Shown here: positions 7,914 to 15,325 of the stretch, piece by piece
Numbering within the stretch: the first letter of the stretch is position 1
Layout: the number at the start of each line of letters is the position of its first letter
Notes under the pieces: model-generated
What the model was told of the DNA's origin: nothing
Seen by the model: only the letters and a program-made list of their open reading frames with translations
Database searches by the model: none
Assembly (NCBI GenBank): GCA_947468785.1
Contig: CANIMS010000008.1
Coordinates: forward strand, 1-17,727
Length of the DNA stretch: 17,727 bases
Source of the DNA: Betaproteobacteria bacterium
GTDB taxonomy: Bacteria; Pseudomonadota; Gammaproteobacteria; Burkholderiales; Burkholderiaceae
Direction: 5' to 3'
Made by a program: the position numbers and the translations under genes

Positions 7914-8285
7914 TTAATTTGGCACAAAAGGTTCTGCGCCGGCAAACAAGTACGGCAGTTTGCCAGATTTCATTTCTGCTGTTTGACAGAAATCCGCTAA
8001 ACGAACGCCTGCCTTAATGTTAAAGAGCATTGCTTTATTACCCAACACCACAAGGTCGTGACCAGAGCTTGTATTCTTGTAGCGCAGACTTCCCGGCAGA
8101 GATGTTTGGCGCTCTAAATCATAAGACTTAGCTTCCCAAACGATGCGAATCTTCTCTGTATTACCGGAGGTTCTGAACTGTTTACTTTCACTGCAGGTCC
8201 AAACAACTTCTTCATTTGCAAATACGCTTGCAGTAAAGCCTAGGCCTACAAACGCAATGCTCATGACAAGAAGGGTTTTTTTCAT
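7914..8285 (-). CDS. Small secreted protein with MliC-like (C-type lysozyme inhibitor) features
   Basis: A 123-residue protein with a cleavable signal peptide (MKKTLLVMSIAFVGLGFTAS, then VFA before NEEV at about 24/25), so it is exported to the periplasm. No lipobox cysteine is seen. The mature part starts with VVWTCSESKQF, continues through a beta-rich stretch with LPGSLRYKN and LVVLGNKAMLFN, and ends with ADFC. The YxC...SGxRY...KGxxAxL...C spacing resembles membrane-bound lysozyme inhibitors of the MliC/PliC fold, with the two cysteines placed to form a disulfide. That resemblance is by eye, so the lysozyme-inhibitor function is a hypothesis. AAGGA precedes the ATG with good spacing. It begins 11 bases downstream of the mdh stop and is probably read from the mdh promoter. 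Confidence 0.72.
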   Translation of the reverse strand: MKKTLLVMSIAFVGLGFTASVFANEEVVWTCSESKQFRTSGNTEKIRIVWEAKSYDLERQTSLPGSLRYKNTSSGHDLVVLGNKAMLFNIKAGVRLADFCQTAEMKSGKLPYLFAGAEPFVPN

Positions 8286-8296
8286 GGGTAAATTCC

Positions 8297-9286
8297 TTAT
8301 GAGAGCAAGTGCTTTACGCCTGCTTGCTCTTCGAGTAATTCATTCAAAGTGTGATTCATACGTTCACGTGAAAACTCATCGACCTCTAAGCCTTCGATCA
8401 TTTTGTATTCACCATTTTCACACACTACTGGAAAGCCATAAATAACCTCTGCAGGAATGCCGTATTCACCTTTAGAAGGGATACCCATTGTGACCCATTT
8501 GCCATTAGTACCAAGAACCCAATCATGAATATGATCAATTGCAGCATTCGCTGCAGATGCCGCAGATGAAAGGCCGCGAGCATCAATAATGGCTGCGCCA
8601 CGTTTGCCAACGGTAGGAATGAAAACATCTTTATTCCAAGCTGCATCGTTGATGCTGTCTTTGACTGATTTTCCATCTACTGTGGCAAAACGATAATCTG
8701 GATACATGGTTGGGCTATGGTTACCCCAAACAACCAACTTCTCAATATTGGCTACAGGCTTATTCAACTTGCTTGCTAATTGTGAGAGGGCACGGTTGTG
8801 ATCGAGACGTAACATGGCGGTGAAGTTTTTCGCTGGAATATCGGGTGCAGATTTCATGGCGATATAAGCATTGGTGTTTGCTGGGTTGCCAACAACGAGC
8901 ACCTTTACCGTTTTCTTTGCGACTGCATTCAAGGCCTTACCTTGGGCTGTGAAAATTTGGGCATTAGCGGACAGCAAATCTTTGCGTTCCATGCCAGGGC
9001 CACGTGGACGTGCGCCTACCAAGAGGGCAATATCGATATCTTTGAAAGCTGTCATTGAGTCGGAATGGGCGCTCATGCCTGCTAGCAATGGGAATGCGCA
9101 GTCATCAAGCTCCATCATGACGCCAGTTAAGGCTTTTTGGGCCTTTTCATCTGGAATTTCAAGTAATTGCAGGATTACGGGCTGATCTTTGCCCAAAAGG
9201 TCGCCATTGGCGATGCGAAACAAGAGTGAATAACCGATTTGACCGGCTGCACCGGTTACAGCGACACGCATTGGGGCTTTTGCCAT
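8297..9286 (-). CDS. mdh: Malate dehydrogenase (NAD-dependent)
   Basis: A 329-residue malate dehydrogenase of the cytosolic-like group used by many betaproteobacteria, longer than the E. coli enzyme (312). It oxidises malate to oxaloacetate in the TCA cycle. The NAD-binding loop is TGAAGQIGY (11-19). The active-site mobile loop [13 protein letters not shown] (91-103) supplies the substrate arginines Arg95 and Arg101. LRLDHNRA (159-166) gives Asp162 and Arg165, and [11 protein letters not shown] (187-197) gives catalytic His190. The ATG at 9286 follows CTGGAG with suitable spacing. It is divergent from the gntR gene, and a strong promoter (-35 TTGACA, -10 TACACT) lies in the intergenic region. 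The secreted MliC-like gene follows 11 bases downstream. Confidence 0.97.
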   Translation of the reverse strand: MAKAPMRVAVTGAAGQIGYSLLFRIANGDLLGKDQPVILQLLEIPDEKAQKALTGVMMELDDCAFPLLAGMSAHSDSMTAFKDIDIALLVGARPRGPGMERKDLLSANAQIFTAQGKALNAVAKKTVKVLVVGNPANTNAYIAMKSAPDIPAKNFTAMLRLDHNRALSQLASKLNKPVANIEKLVVWGNHSPTMYPDYRFATVDGKSVKDSINDAAWNKDVFIPTVGKRGAAIIDARGLSSAASAANAAIDHIHDWVLGTNGKWVTMGIPSKGEYGIPAEVIYGFPVVCENGEYKMIEGLEVDEFSRERMNHTLNELLEEQAGVKHLLS

Positions 9287-9342
9287 TACTAATAACTCCA
9301 GAGGAAGGTTAATTAACTAAAAACTTTTCTATTATCCATTCA

Positions 9343-9372
9343 AGTGTATGGAGTTTCCCTTTACACTGTCAA
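9343..9372 (-). promoter_or_regulatory. Predicted sigma-70 promoter of mdh
   Basis: On the minus strand a perfect -35 hexamer TTGACA (9372-9367) is followed after 18 bases by TACACT (9348-9343) as -10. Transcription would start near 9336, leaving about 50 bases of leader before the mdh ATG. The 14-bp palindrome at 9377-9390 lies 4 bases upstream of the -35 box. The promoter is predicted from hexamer matches only. Confidence 0.62.
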
Positions 9373-9388
9373 TGATGTCTTATATAAG
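9360..9388 (+). promoter_or_regulatory. Predicted sigma-70 promoter of the gntR-type gene
   Basis: On the plus strand TTTACA (9360-9365) and TATAAG (9383-9388) are separated by 17 bases, each one mismatch from the consensus hexamers. Transcription would start near 9395, about 45 bases before the TTG start of the regulator gene. It physically overlaps the divergent mdh promoter, and its -10 box lies inside the palindrome at 9377-9390. Confidence 0.5.
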
Positions 9389-9390
9389 AC
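9377..9390. promoter_or_regulatory. Perfect 14-bp palindrome, candidate operator of the adjacent GntR/UTRA regulator
   Basis: GTCTTATATAAGAC is identical to its reverse complement over all 14 bases. GntR-family dimers of the HutC/UTRA group commonly bind palindromes with outer GT...AC and a central TAT/ATA core, and this site has that form. It covers the predicted gntR -10 box and abuts the predicted mdh -35 box, so occupancy would block gntR transcription and could either activate or hinder mdh. I found no second exact copy in the other intergenic regions of the window. Confidence 0.6.
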
Positions 9391-9438
9391 TAGAATTACC
9401 CTGAATTTTATCTAATTGATGTCTGTCATGGAGTTGAT

Positions 9439-10176
9439 TTGTCCGAAGTAAGCTTGTCCGTACCTGCATTTAGCCCTCTGTATCAGCAGATTAAGGCGAT
9501 GATTTTGGCTAGCCTGCAAGCCTCAGAATGGCTGCCAGGGGCCGCCATCCCCAGTGAAATGGAGCTTGCAGCCCGTTATGCCGTGAGTCAGGGCACTGTT
9601 CGTAAGGCGATTGATGAGCTGGCCGCAGAAAATTTATTAGTCAGGCGCCAGGGGAAGGGCACTTTTGTTGCAACCCATCAGGAAGATGATTGGCAGTTCC
9701 GCTTTTTGCGTTTAGCCCCTGATTCTGGGGAAAAGTTCCACCACACTAACCAGTTTCTGCTGTGTGAGAAGGTCAGAGCAAGCGCCTATATTGCCAATTT
9801 GCTTAAATTAAAGGCAGGTGACTCTGTCATTCACATTAAGCGCATCCAGAGTTTTCTTGGCAAACCCATTATTTTTGAAGAAATTTGGCTCCCTGCAGCA
9901 CGCTTCAAAGGCTTGACTCTGGAAGCTTTGAATGAATGGCATGGTCCGATGTACGCCTTTTATGAAAGCAAGCATGCAACCCATATGGTGCGAGCCGAAG
10001 AAAAGATTAAAGCGCTTGCAGCTGATGAAGTGTTAGCTGCGCATCTGCAGTTAGCGCTTGGCGCTCCATTACTTTCTGTTGAGAGAGTAGCGTTTACCTA
10101 CGGGAATAAACCAGTAGAAATTCGGCACGCTCGATACGACACTTCAGAGCAGCATTATGAAAACAAATTGAACTGA
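9439..10176 (+). CDS. GntR family transcriptional regulator with UTRA effector domain (HutC-type)
   Basis: A 245-residue regulator. Residues about 12-78 form the winged helix-turn-helix: SPLYQQIKAMIL, then IPSEMELAARYAVSQGTVRKAIDEL (37-61) as the HTH, and LLVRRQGKGTFV (66-77) as the wing. Residues about 98-240 match the UTRA ligand-binding domain, with the IHIKRIQSFLGKPIIFEEIWLP stretch and LSVERVAFTYGNKPVE typical of it. The start is assigned to TTG at 9439, because GGAG lies 5 bases upstream and the nearby ATG at 9428 runs into a stop in its own frame. Position between mdh and the sdh operon suggests it controls TCA-cycle genes. The effector is unknown and could be a dicarboxylate or related intermediate. 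Confidence 0.92.
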   Translation: MSEVSLSVPAFSPLYQQIKAMILASLQASEWLPGAAIPSEMELAARYAVSQGTVRKAIDELAAENLLVRRQGKGTFVATHQEDDWQFRFLRLAPDSGEKFHHTNQFLLCEKVRASAYIANLLKLKAGDSVIHIKRIQSFLGKPIIFEEIWLPAARFKGLTLEALNEWHGPMYAFYESKHATHMVRAEEKIKALAADEVLAAHLQLALGAPLLSVERVAFTYGNKPVEIRHARYDTSEQHYENKLN

Positions 10177-10177
10177 T

Positions 10178-10293
10178 CTTATCCGCATAAATTGAAGCTA
10201 ACTTATCCGTGAAAACCAGTATTTAGACCCTAAAAACCCCATAAATTCCACACCGCCCTCAAGGTTTCCAATAGAATATGTTGCGTTACAACA
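10178..10293. promoter_or_regulatory. sdh upstream region with direct repeats and an inverted repeat
   Basis: The 156-base gap between the regulator stop and sdhC should hold the sdh promoter. It contains CTTATCCG twice in the same orientation (10178-10185 and 10202-10209, 24 bases apart), TTTAG-ACC-CTAAA (10222-10234) and TGTTG-N5-CAACA (10279-10293). No convincing -35/-10 pair was found. The only reasonable -10 is TAGAAT at 10272-10277, without a matching -35 at normal spacing. The CTTAT part of the direct repeat equals the half-site of the palindrome at 9377-9390, but no full palindrome is present. Confidence 0.35.
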
Positions 10294-10332
10294 AAATCAC
10301 ACTGAACCTCAAGCTAAAGATAGAGATAACTA

Positions 10333-10752
10333 ATGGTTGATGCACAGCAAGATGTAAAAAAGAGTAGACCTGTATACCGAAACATTGGTCTAGCGCAGTT
10401 GATTAAATACCGTCTTCCTTGGGCCGGTAAAGTTTCGATTCTTCACCGCATCAGCGGAGCAGCACTATTCCTCTTGTTGCCCTTTATTTTGTATCTTTTC
10501 GATCAGAGTCTTGCCTCTGAGCTGAGTTATCAAAAGTTCCAGGCCTTTACCAGCAATATTTTGGTGAAAATCATTTGCCTAGGTTTGATTTGGTCCTTTT
10601 TGCACCACTTCTGTGCTGGTATCCGTTACCTTTTACTCGACCTAGAAATCGGAGTAGAGAAGTCAGAAGCCAATCGCTCAGCAATTTTTGTGCTGTTTTT
10701 AGGTTTGGCTTTGACTGCCATTGTCGGTCTTAAATTATTTGGCTTTTATTAA
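10333..10752 (+). CDS. sdhC: Succinate dehydrogenase cytochrome b556 subunit
   Basis: A 139-residue membrane anchor of complex II. It has three predicted transmembrane helices (about 42-60, 76-96 and 117-136). SILHRISG (35-42) is the signature near the quinone site, with Ser35 and Arg39 corresponding to ubiquinone-binding residues of E. coli SdhC. HHFCAGIRYLLLD (91-103) carries the haem-ligand histidine, most likely His92, from the H-x3-G-I-R pattern. With SdhD it anchors SdhAB to the inner membrane and passes electrons to ubiquinone. It is the first gene of the sdh operon. Its ATG at 10333 has only a weak purine-rich AGAGATAA upstream. The next gene begins 24 bases downstream. Confidence 0.95.
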   Translation: MVDAQQDVKKSRPVYRNIGLAQLIKYRLPWAGKVSILHRISGAALFLLLPFILYLFDQSLASELSYQKFQAFTSNILVKIICLGLIWSFLHHFCAGIRYLLLDLEIGVEKSEANRSAIFVLFLGLALTAIVGLKLFGFY

Positions 10753-10776
10753 GCGTTTCTTCATTAAGGAAATTTC

Positions 10777-11142
10777 ATGCCTATTTATCAAATTGGACCA
10801 AAACGCTTAGTTGTAGGTGCTCATTACGGCCTTAAAGAGTGGATTATTCAACGCATTACCGCCATTGTGATGGTGGTCTTTACGATTGTCTTGTTGGTTG
10901 ACTATTGCATCACTGGTAGCGCAACTTACGAAGGTTGGGCTGGGCTATTTAGCAATCAGTTCATGAAACTCTTAACCCTTTTAGCTTTACTTAGTGTGTT
11001 CTATCACGCTTGGATCGGTGTGCGCGATATCTGGATGGATTACATCAAGCCTGTCAGCGTTCGTTTAACACTTCAAGTGTTAACAGTTCTGTATCTCGTA
11101 GCGTGTGCGGCCTATGCCGTCCAAATTTTGTGGAAAGTGTAA
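10777..11142 (+). CDS. sdhD: Succinate dehydrogenase membrane anchor subunit
   Basis: A 121-residue second membrane anchor of succinate dehydrogenase. Three transmembrane helices are predicted at about 24-43, 62-82 and 97-117. YHAWIGVRDIWMDYIKP (76-92) is the family signature: His77 aligns with the haem-ligating histidine (His71) of E. coli SdhD, and Asp88-Tyr89 with its quinone-site Asp-Tyr pair. A good AAGGAAATTTC precedes the ATG. It lies between sdhC and sdhA and ends 4 bases before the sdhA ATG. Confidence 0.95.
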   Translation: MPIYQIGPKRLVVGAHYGLKEWIIQRITAIVMVVFTIVLLVDYCITGSATYEGWAGLFSNQFMKLLTLLALLSVFYHAWIGVRDIWMDYIKPVSVRLTLQVLTVLYLVACAAYAVQILWKV

Positions 11143-11146
11143 TTCG

Positions 11147-12925
11147 ATGACTGCGATTCAAAAATCATTGCCACGCCGCCGTTTTGATGCGGTAATTGTT
11201 GGTGCGGGTGGTTCCGGCATGCGCGCTTCATTGCAGTTGGCTGAAGCTGGCTTAAATGTTGCTGTATTAACAAAGGTATTTCCCACACGCTCACACACTG
11301 TTGCTGCACAAGGCGGCATTGGTGCTTCATTAGGCAATATGAGTGAAGACAATTGGCACTATCACTTTTATGACACCATTAAAGGATCTGACTGGTTAGG
11401 TGATCAGGACGTCATTGAGTTCATGTGTCGTGAAGCACCAAAAGTAGTTTACGAGTTAGAGCATTTTGGTATGCCGTTTGATCGCAACCCTGATGGCACG
11501 ATTTATCAACGACCATTTGGCGGTCACACCGCAAACTACGGCGAGAAGCCAGTGCAACGCGCTTGCGCTGCTGCTGATCGTACTGGTCATGCAATGTTGC
11601 ACACTTTGTATCAACGTAACGTACGCGCTAAGACCAACTTCTTTGTGGAGTGGTTAGCTTTAGATTTAATTCGTGATGATGAAGGTGATGTTGTTGGCGT
11701 TACTGCTCTCGAAATGGAAACAGGCCAGGTTTATATCCTGGAAGCCAAAATTGTGATGTTGGCAACCGGTGGTGCAGGCCGCATCTGGGACGCATCTACC
11801 AATGCATTTATCAACACTGGTGATGGTATGGGCCTTGCAGCCCGCGCAGGCATTCCCTTAGAAGATATGGAGTTCTGGCAATTCCATCCAACTGGTGTCG
11901 CTGGTGCAGGAGTGTTATTGACAGAAGGTTGTCGTGGTGAAGGTGGCATCTTGCGCAATAAAGATGGTGAGCGCTTCATGGAACGCTATGCGCCAACCTA
12001 TAAAGATTTAGCACCACGTGATTTCGTGTCTCGCTGCATGGATCAAGAAATCAAAGAAGGGCGCGGTTGCGGTCCCAATGGCGATTATGTAGTACTTGAT
12101 TTGACGCACATTGGCGCTGAGACCATCATGAAGCGTTTGCCTTCAGTCTATGAAATCGGTATGAACTTTGCTAACGTTGACGTTACTAAAGAGCCGATTC
12201 CAGTGGTGCCAACTATTCACTATCAGATGGGCGGAATTCCAACGAACATCAATGGTCAGGTAGTCGTACCGGCTAATGGCATACACAATGAAATTGTGAA
12301 TGGCTTGTATGCCATCGGCGAGTGCTCATGCGTTTCTGTGCACGGTGCAAACCGCCTAGGTACCAACTCATTGCTCGATCTCTTGGTATTCGGCCGCGCA
12401 GCAGGCAATCACATCGTTGGATTAAATCTGAAGAATCGTGAGTTCAAACCATTGCCCGCAAATGCTGGTGAGCAGACATTAGCTCGCATCGCAGCGCTGG
12501 ATAACTCTACTTCTGGTGAATATGCACAAGACGTTGCTAATGACATTCGTAAGACGATGCAAAAGTACGCTGGTGTGTTCCGTAACCAAGAGTTGATGGA
12601 TGAAGGTGTTCGTCAAATGGCTAAATTGACAGAGCGCGCTAAGCACTTATGGGTTAAAGATAAGTCAGAGATTTTCAATACTGCCCGTATTGAGGCCTTG
12701 GAAGTAGCTAATTTAGTTGAGACTGCAAATGCAACCATGATCTCTGCTGCTGCCCGCAAAGAGAGTCGCGGCGCGCATTCTCATGATGACCATCAACAGC
12801 GCGATGATGAAAACTGGATGAAGCATACCCTTTGGTATAGCGAAGGTAACAAACTGTCTTACAAGCCAGTGGTATTGAAGCCTTTGACTGTTGAGTCCTT
12901 CCCACCTAAAGAACGTACTTTCTAA
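11147..12925 (+). CDS. sdhA: Succinate dehydrogenase flavoprotein subunit
   Basis: The 592-residue catalytic subunit of complex II, which oxidises succinate to fumarate on a covalent FAD. The dinucleotide-binding motif is GAGGSG (19-24). SHTVAAQGGIG (49-59) contains His50, the covalent FAD attachment site. FHPTG (246-250, His247), TEGCRGEGG (259-267, Glu260) and PRDFVSR (290-296, Arg291) match E. coli His242, Glu255 and Arg286, all offset by five, so the active site is complete. The start is the ATG at 11147. An in-frame ATG at 11105 would add 14 residues and overlap sdhD, which is not expected for the family. A GGAAAG about 9 bases upstream serves as ribosome-binding site inside the sdhD tail. 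FAD attachment is expected to need SdhE, encoded two genes downstream. Confidence 0.98.
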   Translation: MTAIQKSLPRRRFDAVIVGAGGSGMRASLQLAEAGLNVAVLTKVFPTRSHTVAAQGGIGASLGNMSEDNWHYHFYDTIKGSDWLGDQDVIEFMCREAPKVVYELEHFGMPFDRNPDGTIYQRPFGGHTANYGEKPVQRACAAADRTGHAMLHTLYQRNVRAKTNFFVEWLALDLIRDDEGDVVGVTALEMETGQVYILEAKIVMLATGGAGRIWDASTNAFINTGDGMGLAARAGIPLEDMEFWQFHPTGVAGAGVLLTEGCRGEGGILRNKDGERFMERYAPTYKDLAPRDFVSRCMDQEIKEGRGCGPNGDYVVLDLTHIGAETIMKRLPSVYEIGMNFANVDVTKEPIPVVPTIHYQMGGIPTNINGQVVVPANGIHNEIVNGLYAIGECSCVSVHGANRLGTNSLLDLLVFGRAAGNHIVGLNLKNREFKPLPANAGEQTLARIAALDNSTSGEYAQDVANDIRKTMQKYAGVFRNQELMDEGVRQMAKLTERAKHLWVKDKSEIFNTARIEALEVANLVETANATMISAAARKESRGAHSHDDHQQRDDENWMKHTLWYSEGNKLSYKPVVLKPLTVESFPPKERTF

Positions 12926-12941
12926 GTAAAAGAGATAGAAG

Positions 12942-13646
12942 ATGAGTGATATCCGTATATTTGAAATTTACCGCTACGATCCAGATGTCGATGCAGCTCC
13001 ACGCATGGAGCGTTATGAGCTAGAACTCACTGGTGAGCGCATGTTATTGGACGCTTTGATTTCTTTAAAGAAGCAAGACGAAACCATTTCATATCGTCGT
13101 TCATGCCGTGAAGGCGTTTGCGGTTCAGATGCGATGAACATTAACGGTAAAAACGGTTTGGCTTGTTTGACCAATATGTTGACTTTGCCAAAGGTCATCA
13201 CATTACGTCCATTACCTGGCTTGCCAGTAGTGCGCGATTTGATCGTTGATATGACCTTGTTCTTTAAACAGTACTTGTCTATCAAGCCATATTTAGTCAA
13301 TGACAATCCACCTCCAGAGAAGGAGCGTCTCCAGAGTCCTGAAGAGCGTGAAGAGTTAAATGGTTTGTATGAGTGCATCTTGTGTGCCTCTTGCTCAACT
13401 GCGTGCCCATCTTTCTGGTGGAATCCTGATAAGTTTGTTGGTCCTGCTGGTTTGCTGCAGGCTTATCGCTTTATTGCGGATAGTCGAGACGAAGATACAG
13501 CGCGCCGCTTGGATAATTTAGAAGATCCATACCGTCTATTCCGTTGCCATACGATTATGAATTGCGTAGATGTATGTCCTAAGCATTTGAATCCAACTAA
13601 GGCGATTGGCAAGATCAAGGAGTTGATGGTTCGTAGGGCAGTATGA
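12942..13646 (+). CDS. sdhB: Succinate dehydrogenase iron-sulfur subunit
   Basis: A 234-residue subunit that conducts electrons from the SdhA flavin to quinone. All three clusters are intact. The [2Fe-2S] site is CREGVCGSDAM...C with Cys55, Cys60 and Cys75 plus Asp63. The [4Fe-4S] site is CILCASC with Cys145, Cys148, Cys151, plus the nearby Cys155. The [3Fe-4S] site is CHTIMNCVDVCPK with Cys202, Cys208 and Cys212. The first-cluster positions are the same as in E. coli SdhB. It lies 16 bases after sdhA, and its TGA stop overlaps the sdhE ATG. Confidence 0.98.
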   Translation: MSDIRIFEIYRYDPDVDAAPRMERYELELTGERMLLDALISLKKQDETISYRRSCREGVCGSDAMNINGKNGLACLTNMLTLPKVITLRPLPGLPVVRDLIVDMTLFFKQYLSIKPYLVNDNPPPEKERLQSPEEREELNGLYECILCASCSTACPSFWWNPDKFVGPAGLLQAYRFIADSRDEDTARRLDNLEDPYRLFRCHTIMNCVDVCPKHLNPTKAIGKIKELMVRRAV

Positions 13647-13912
13647 CCCTAGGTAATGCAGAGTTATATCGCTTAAAGAGTGACGCTCGTAGAGGTCTAC
13701 TAGAGAATGATTTAATTCTGCAGCGTTTCTTTGAGCGTTATGGCGCTCAGTTAAGCGCAGAAGATGGAACAGTTTTAAGCCAGTTACTGGCCTTGGATGA
13801 CAATGACCTAATGGATCTATTAATTGGGCGTAAGGATTCTGTAGCAGGGTTAGAAAAAGAGATGCAGTCTGACTCCTTTAGGATGGTTTTACAAAGGCTG
13901 AGAGAGAAATAA
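13643..13912 (+). CDS. sdhE: FAD assembly factor SdhE
   Basis: An 89-residue all-helical protein of the SdhE/YgfY/Sdh5 family, which promotes covalent flavin attachment to SdhA. The diagnostic RGLLENDLIL (17-26) contains the conserved Arg-Gly pair and Glu21. LLALDDNDLMDLLIGRKD (about 48-65) matches the second conserved block. Length is usual (80-95 residues). The ATG overlaps the sdhB TGA by four bases (ATGA, 13643-13646), which indicates translational coupling, and the operon context agrees with its role. Confidence 0.94.
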   Translation: MTLGNAELYRLKSDARRGLLENDLILQRFFERYGAQLSAEDGTVLSQLLALDDNDLMDLLIGRKDSVAGLEKEMQSDSFRMVLQRLREK

Positions 13913-13994
13913 GTCAGCATTTTGATGTAGTTGTAGTGTAGGCGTGTGAGCGAACAGTGTATTAATCATATTTTTGAATGACTAAGGATTAGAA

Positions 13995-15308
13995 ATGATT
14001 GAATCGGACATCAAGGCAAAACTCTCGTTTTCGGATGGCACCCCAGATATTGATCTGCCAATTTACAAAGGGACCGTTGGCCCTGACGTAATCGACATTC
14101 GTAAGCTCTACGGTCAGACTGGTAAGTTTACTTACGATTCTGGCTTTCTCTCTACTGCATCTTGTAATAGCAAGATTACTTACATTGATGGAGACAAGGG
14201 CGAGCTCTTGTATCGTGGTTATCCAATCGAAGATCTAGCTGGTAATTGTGACTTCCTAGAAGTTTGCTACCTTCTGATTAACGGCGAATTACCTAATGCG
14301 AAGCAGAAGCAAGACTTTGATCAAATGGTCATTCATCACACGATGGTTCATGAGCAGATGCAATTCTTCTTGCGTGGTTTCCGTCGTGATGCCCATCCAA
14401 TGTCAGTGCTAACTGGATTGGTTGGTGCAATGGCTGCCTTCTACCATGATGAAATTGATTACAGCGACCCATATGCTCGTGAAGTGGCGCAAATTCGTTT
14501 AGTTGCAAAGATGCCAACTTTAGTAGCCATGTCTTATAAGTATTCCATAGGGCAGCCATTTATCTATCCAGATAATTCACTGTCATATACCGCTAACTTT
14601 ATGCGCATGATGTTTGCAACTCCATGCGAAGAGTACAAAGTCAATCCAGTTTTAGTTCGCGCTCTAGATCGCATTTTCATTTTGCATGCGGATCATGAAC
14701 AAAATGCATCTACTTCTACTGTGCGTTTATGTGGATCCTCAGGCACTAATCCTTTTGCAGCAATTTCTGCTGGCATCGCTTGCCTCTGGGGTCCAGCCCA
14801 TGGTGGTGCAAACGAAGCTTGTTTGCAAATGCTCAATGATATTCAAGCTCAAGGCGGCGTCGATAAGATTCATGAATTCATCGCTAAAGTAAAAGACAAG
14901 AACTCTAGCGTGCGCTTAATGGGCTTTGGCCATCGGGTTTACAAAAACTTTGATCCACGCGCTAAATTAATGCGTGAAACCTGCTATGAAGTGTTGAATG
15001 AATTAGGTCTGCAAGATGATCCATTATTCAAGTTGGCAATGACTCTTGAGAAGATTGCCTTGGAAGATGAATACTTCGTAAGTCGTAAACTCTATCCAAA
15101 CGTAGACTTCTACTCAGGAATCGTTCAGCGCGCCCTGGGTATTCCGAATGAGATGTTTACCTGTATTTTTGCTTTAGCAAGAACAGTAGGTTGGATTGCT
15201 CAGTGGGAAGAGATGATTACTGATCCTGAGTACAAGATTGGTCGTCCACGCCAGTTGTATGTTGGTGAAACCACACGTAAAGTTCCGAATATTTCGGTTC
15301 GTAAATAA
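13995..15308 (+). CDS. gltA: Citrate synthase (type II, hexameric)
   Basis: A 437-residue citrate synthase that condenses oxaloacetate with acetyl-Co[15 protein letters not shown] (231-244), [10 protein letters not shown] (266-275), [15 protein letters not shown] (310-324) and NVDFYSG (369-375) are the family blocks. His269, His313 and Asp371 match the catalytic His264, His305 and Asp362 of E. coli GltA. Length and the N-terminal beta-domain agree with the NADH-sensitive Gram-negative type. AAGGAT lies upstream of the ATG with good spacing. The 82-base gap after sdhE shows no terminator, so it may be transcribed from the sdh operon and/or from its own promoter. The next gene, leuC, begins 17 bases after its stop. 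Confidence 0.98.
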   Translation: MIESDIKAKLSFSDGTPDIDLPIYKGTVGPDVIDIRKLYGQTGKFTYDSGFLSTASCNSKITYIDGDKGELLYRGYPIEDLAGNCDFLEVCYLLINGELPNAKQKQDFDQMVIHHTMVHEQMQFFLRGFRRDAHPMSVLTGLVGAMAAFYHDEIDYSDPYAREVAQIRLVAKMPTLVAMSYKYSIGQPFIYPDNSLSYTANFMRMMFATPCEEYKVNPVLVRALDRIFILHADHEQNASTSTVRLCGSSGTNPFAAISAGIACLWGPAHGGANEACLQMLNDIQAQGGVDKIHEFIAKVKDKNSSVRLMGFGHRVYKNFDPRAKLMRETCYEVLNELGLQDDPLFKLAMTLEKIALEDEYFVSRKLYPNVDFYSGIVQRALGIPNEMFTCIFALARTVGWIAQWEEMITDPEYKIGRPRQLYVGETTRKVPNISVRK

Positions 15309-15325
15309 AGTCCTTAAGGTTGCTC

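Noticed and set aside
8143..8445. Plus-strand open frame across the MliC-like gene and the mdh 3' end
   Set aside because: It spans two well-supported minus-strand genes and has no recognisable features.
9308..9317. GTTAATTAAC palindrome in the mdh leader
   Set aside because: Only 10 bases, AT-rich, downstream of the predicted promoter, and expected by chance at this composition.
9343..9367. AGTGTA-N13-TACACT inverted repeat
   Set aside because: Its arms are the mdh -10 box and a sequence next to the opposing -35. The short arms and long spacer make chance likely, so it is not called as an operator.
13913..13994. Gap between sdhE and gltA examined for a terminator or promoter
   Set aside because: No hairpin with a T-run and no convincing -35/-10 pair was found, so nothing is called beyond the gltA ribosome-binding site.
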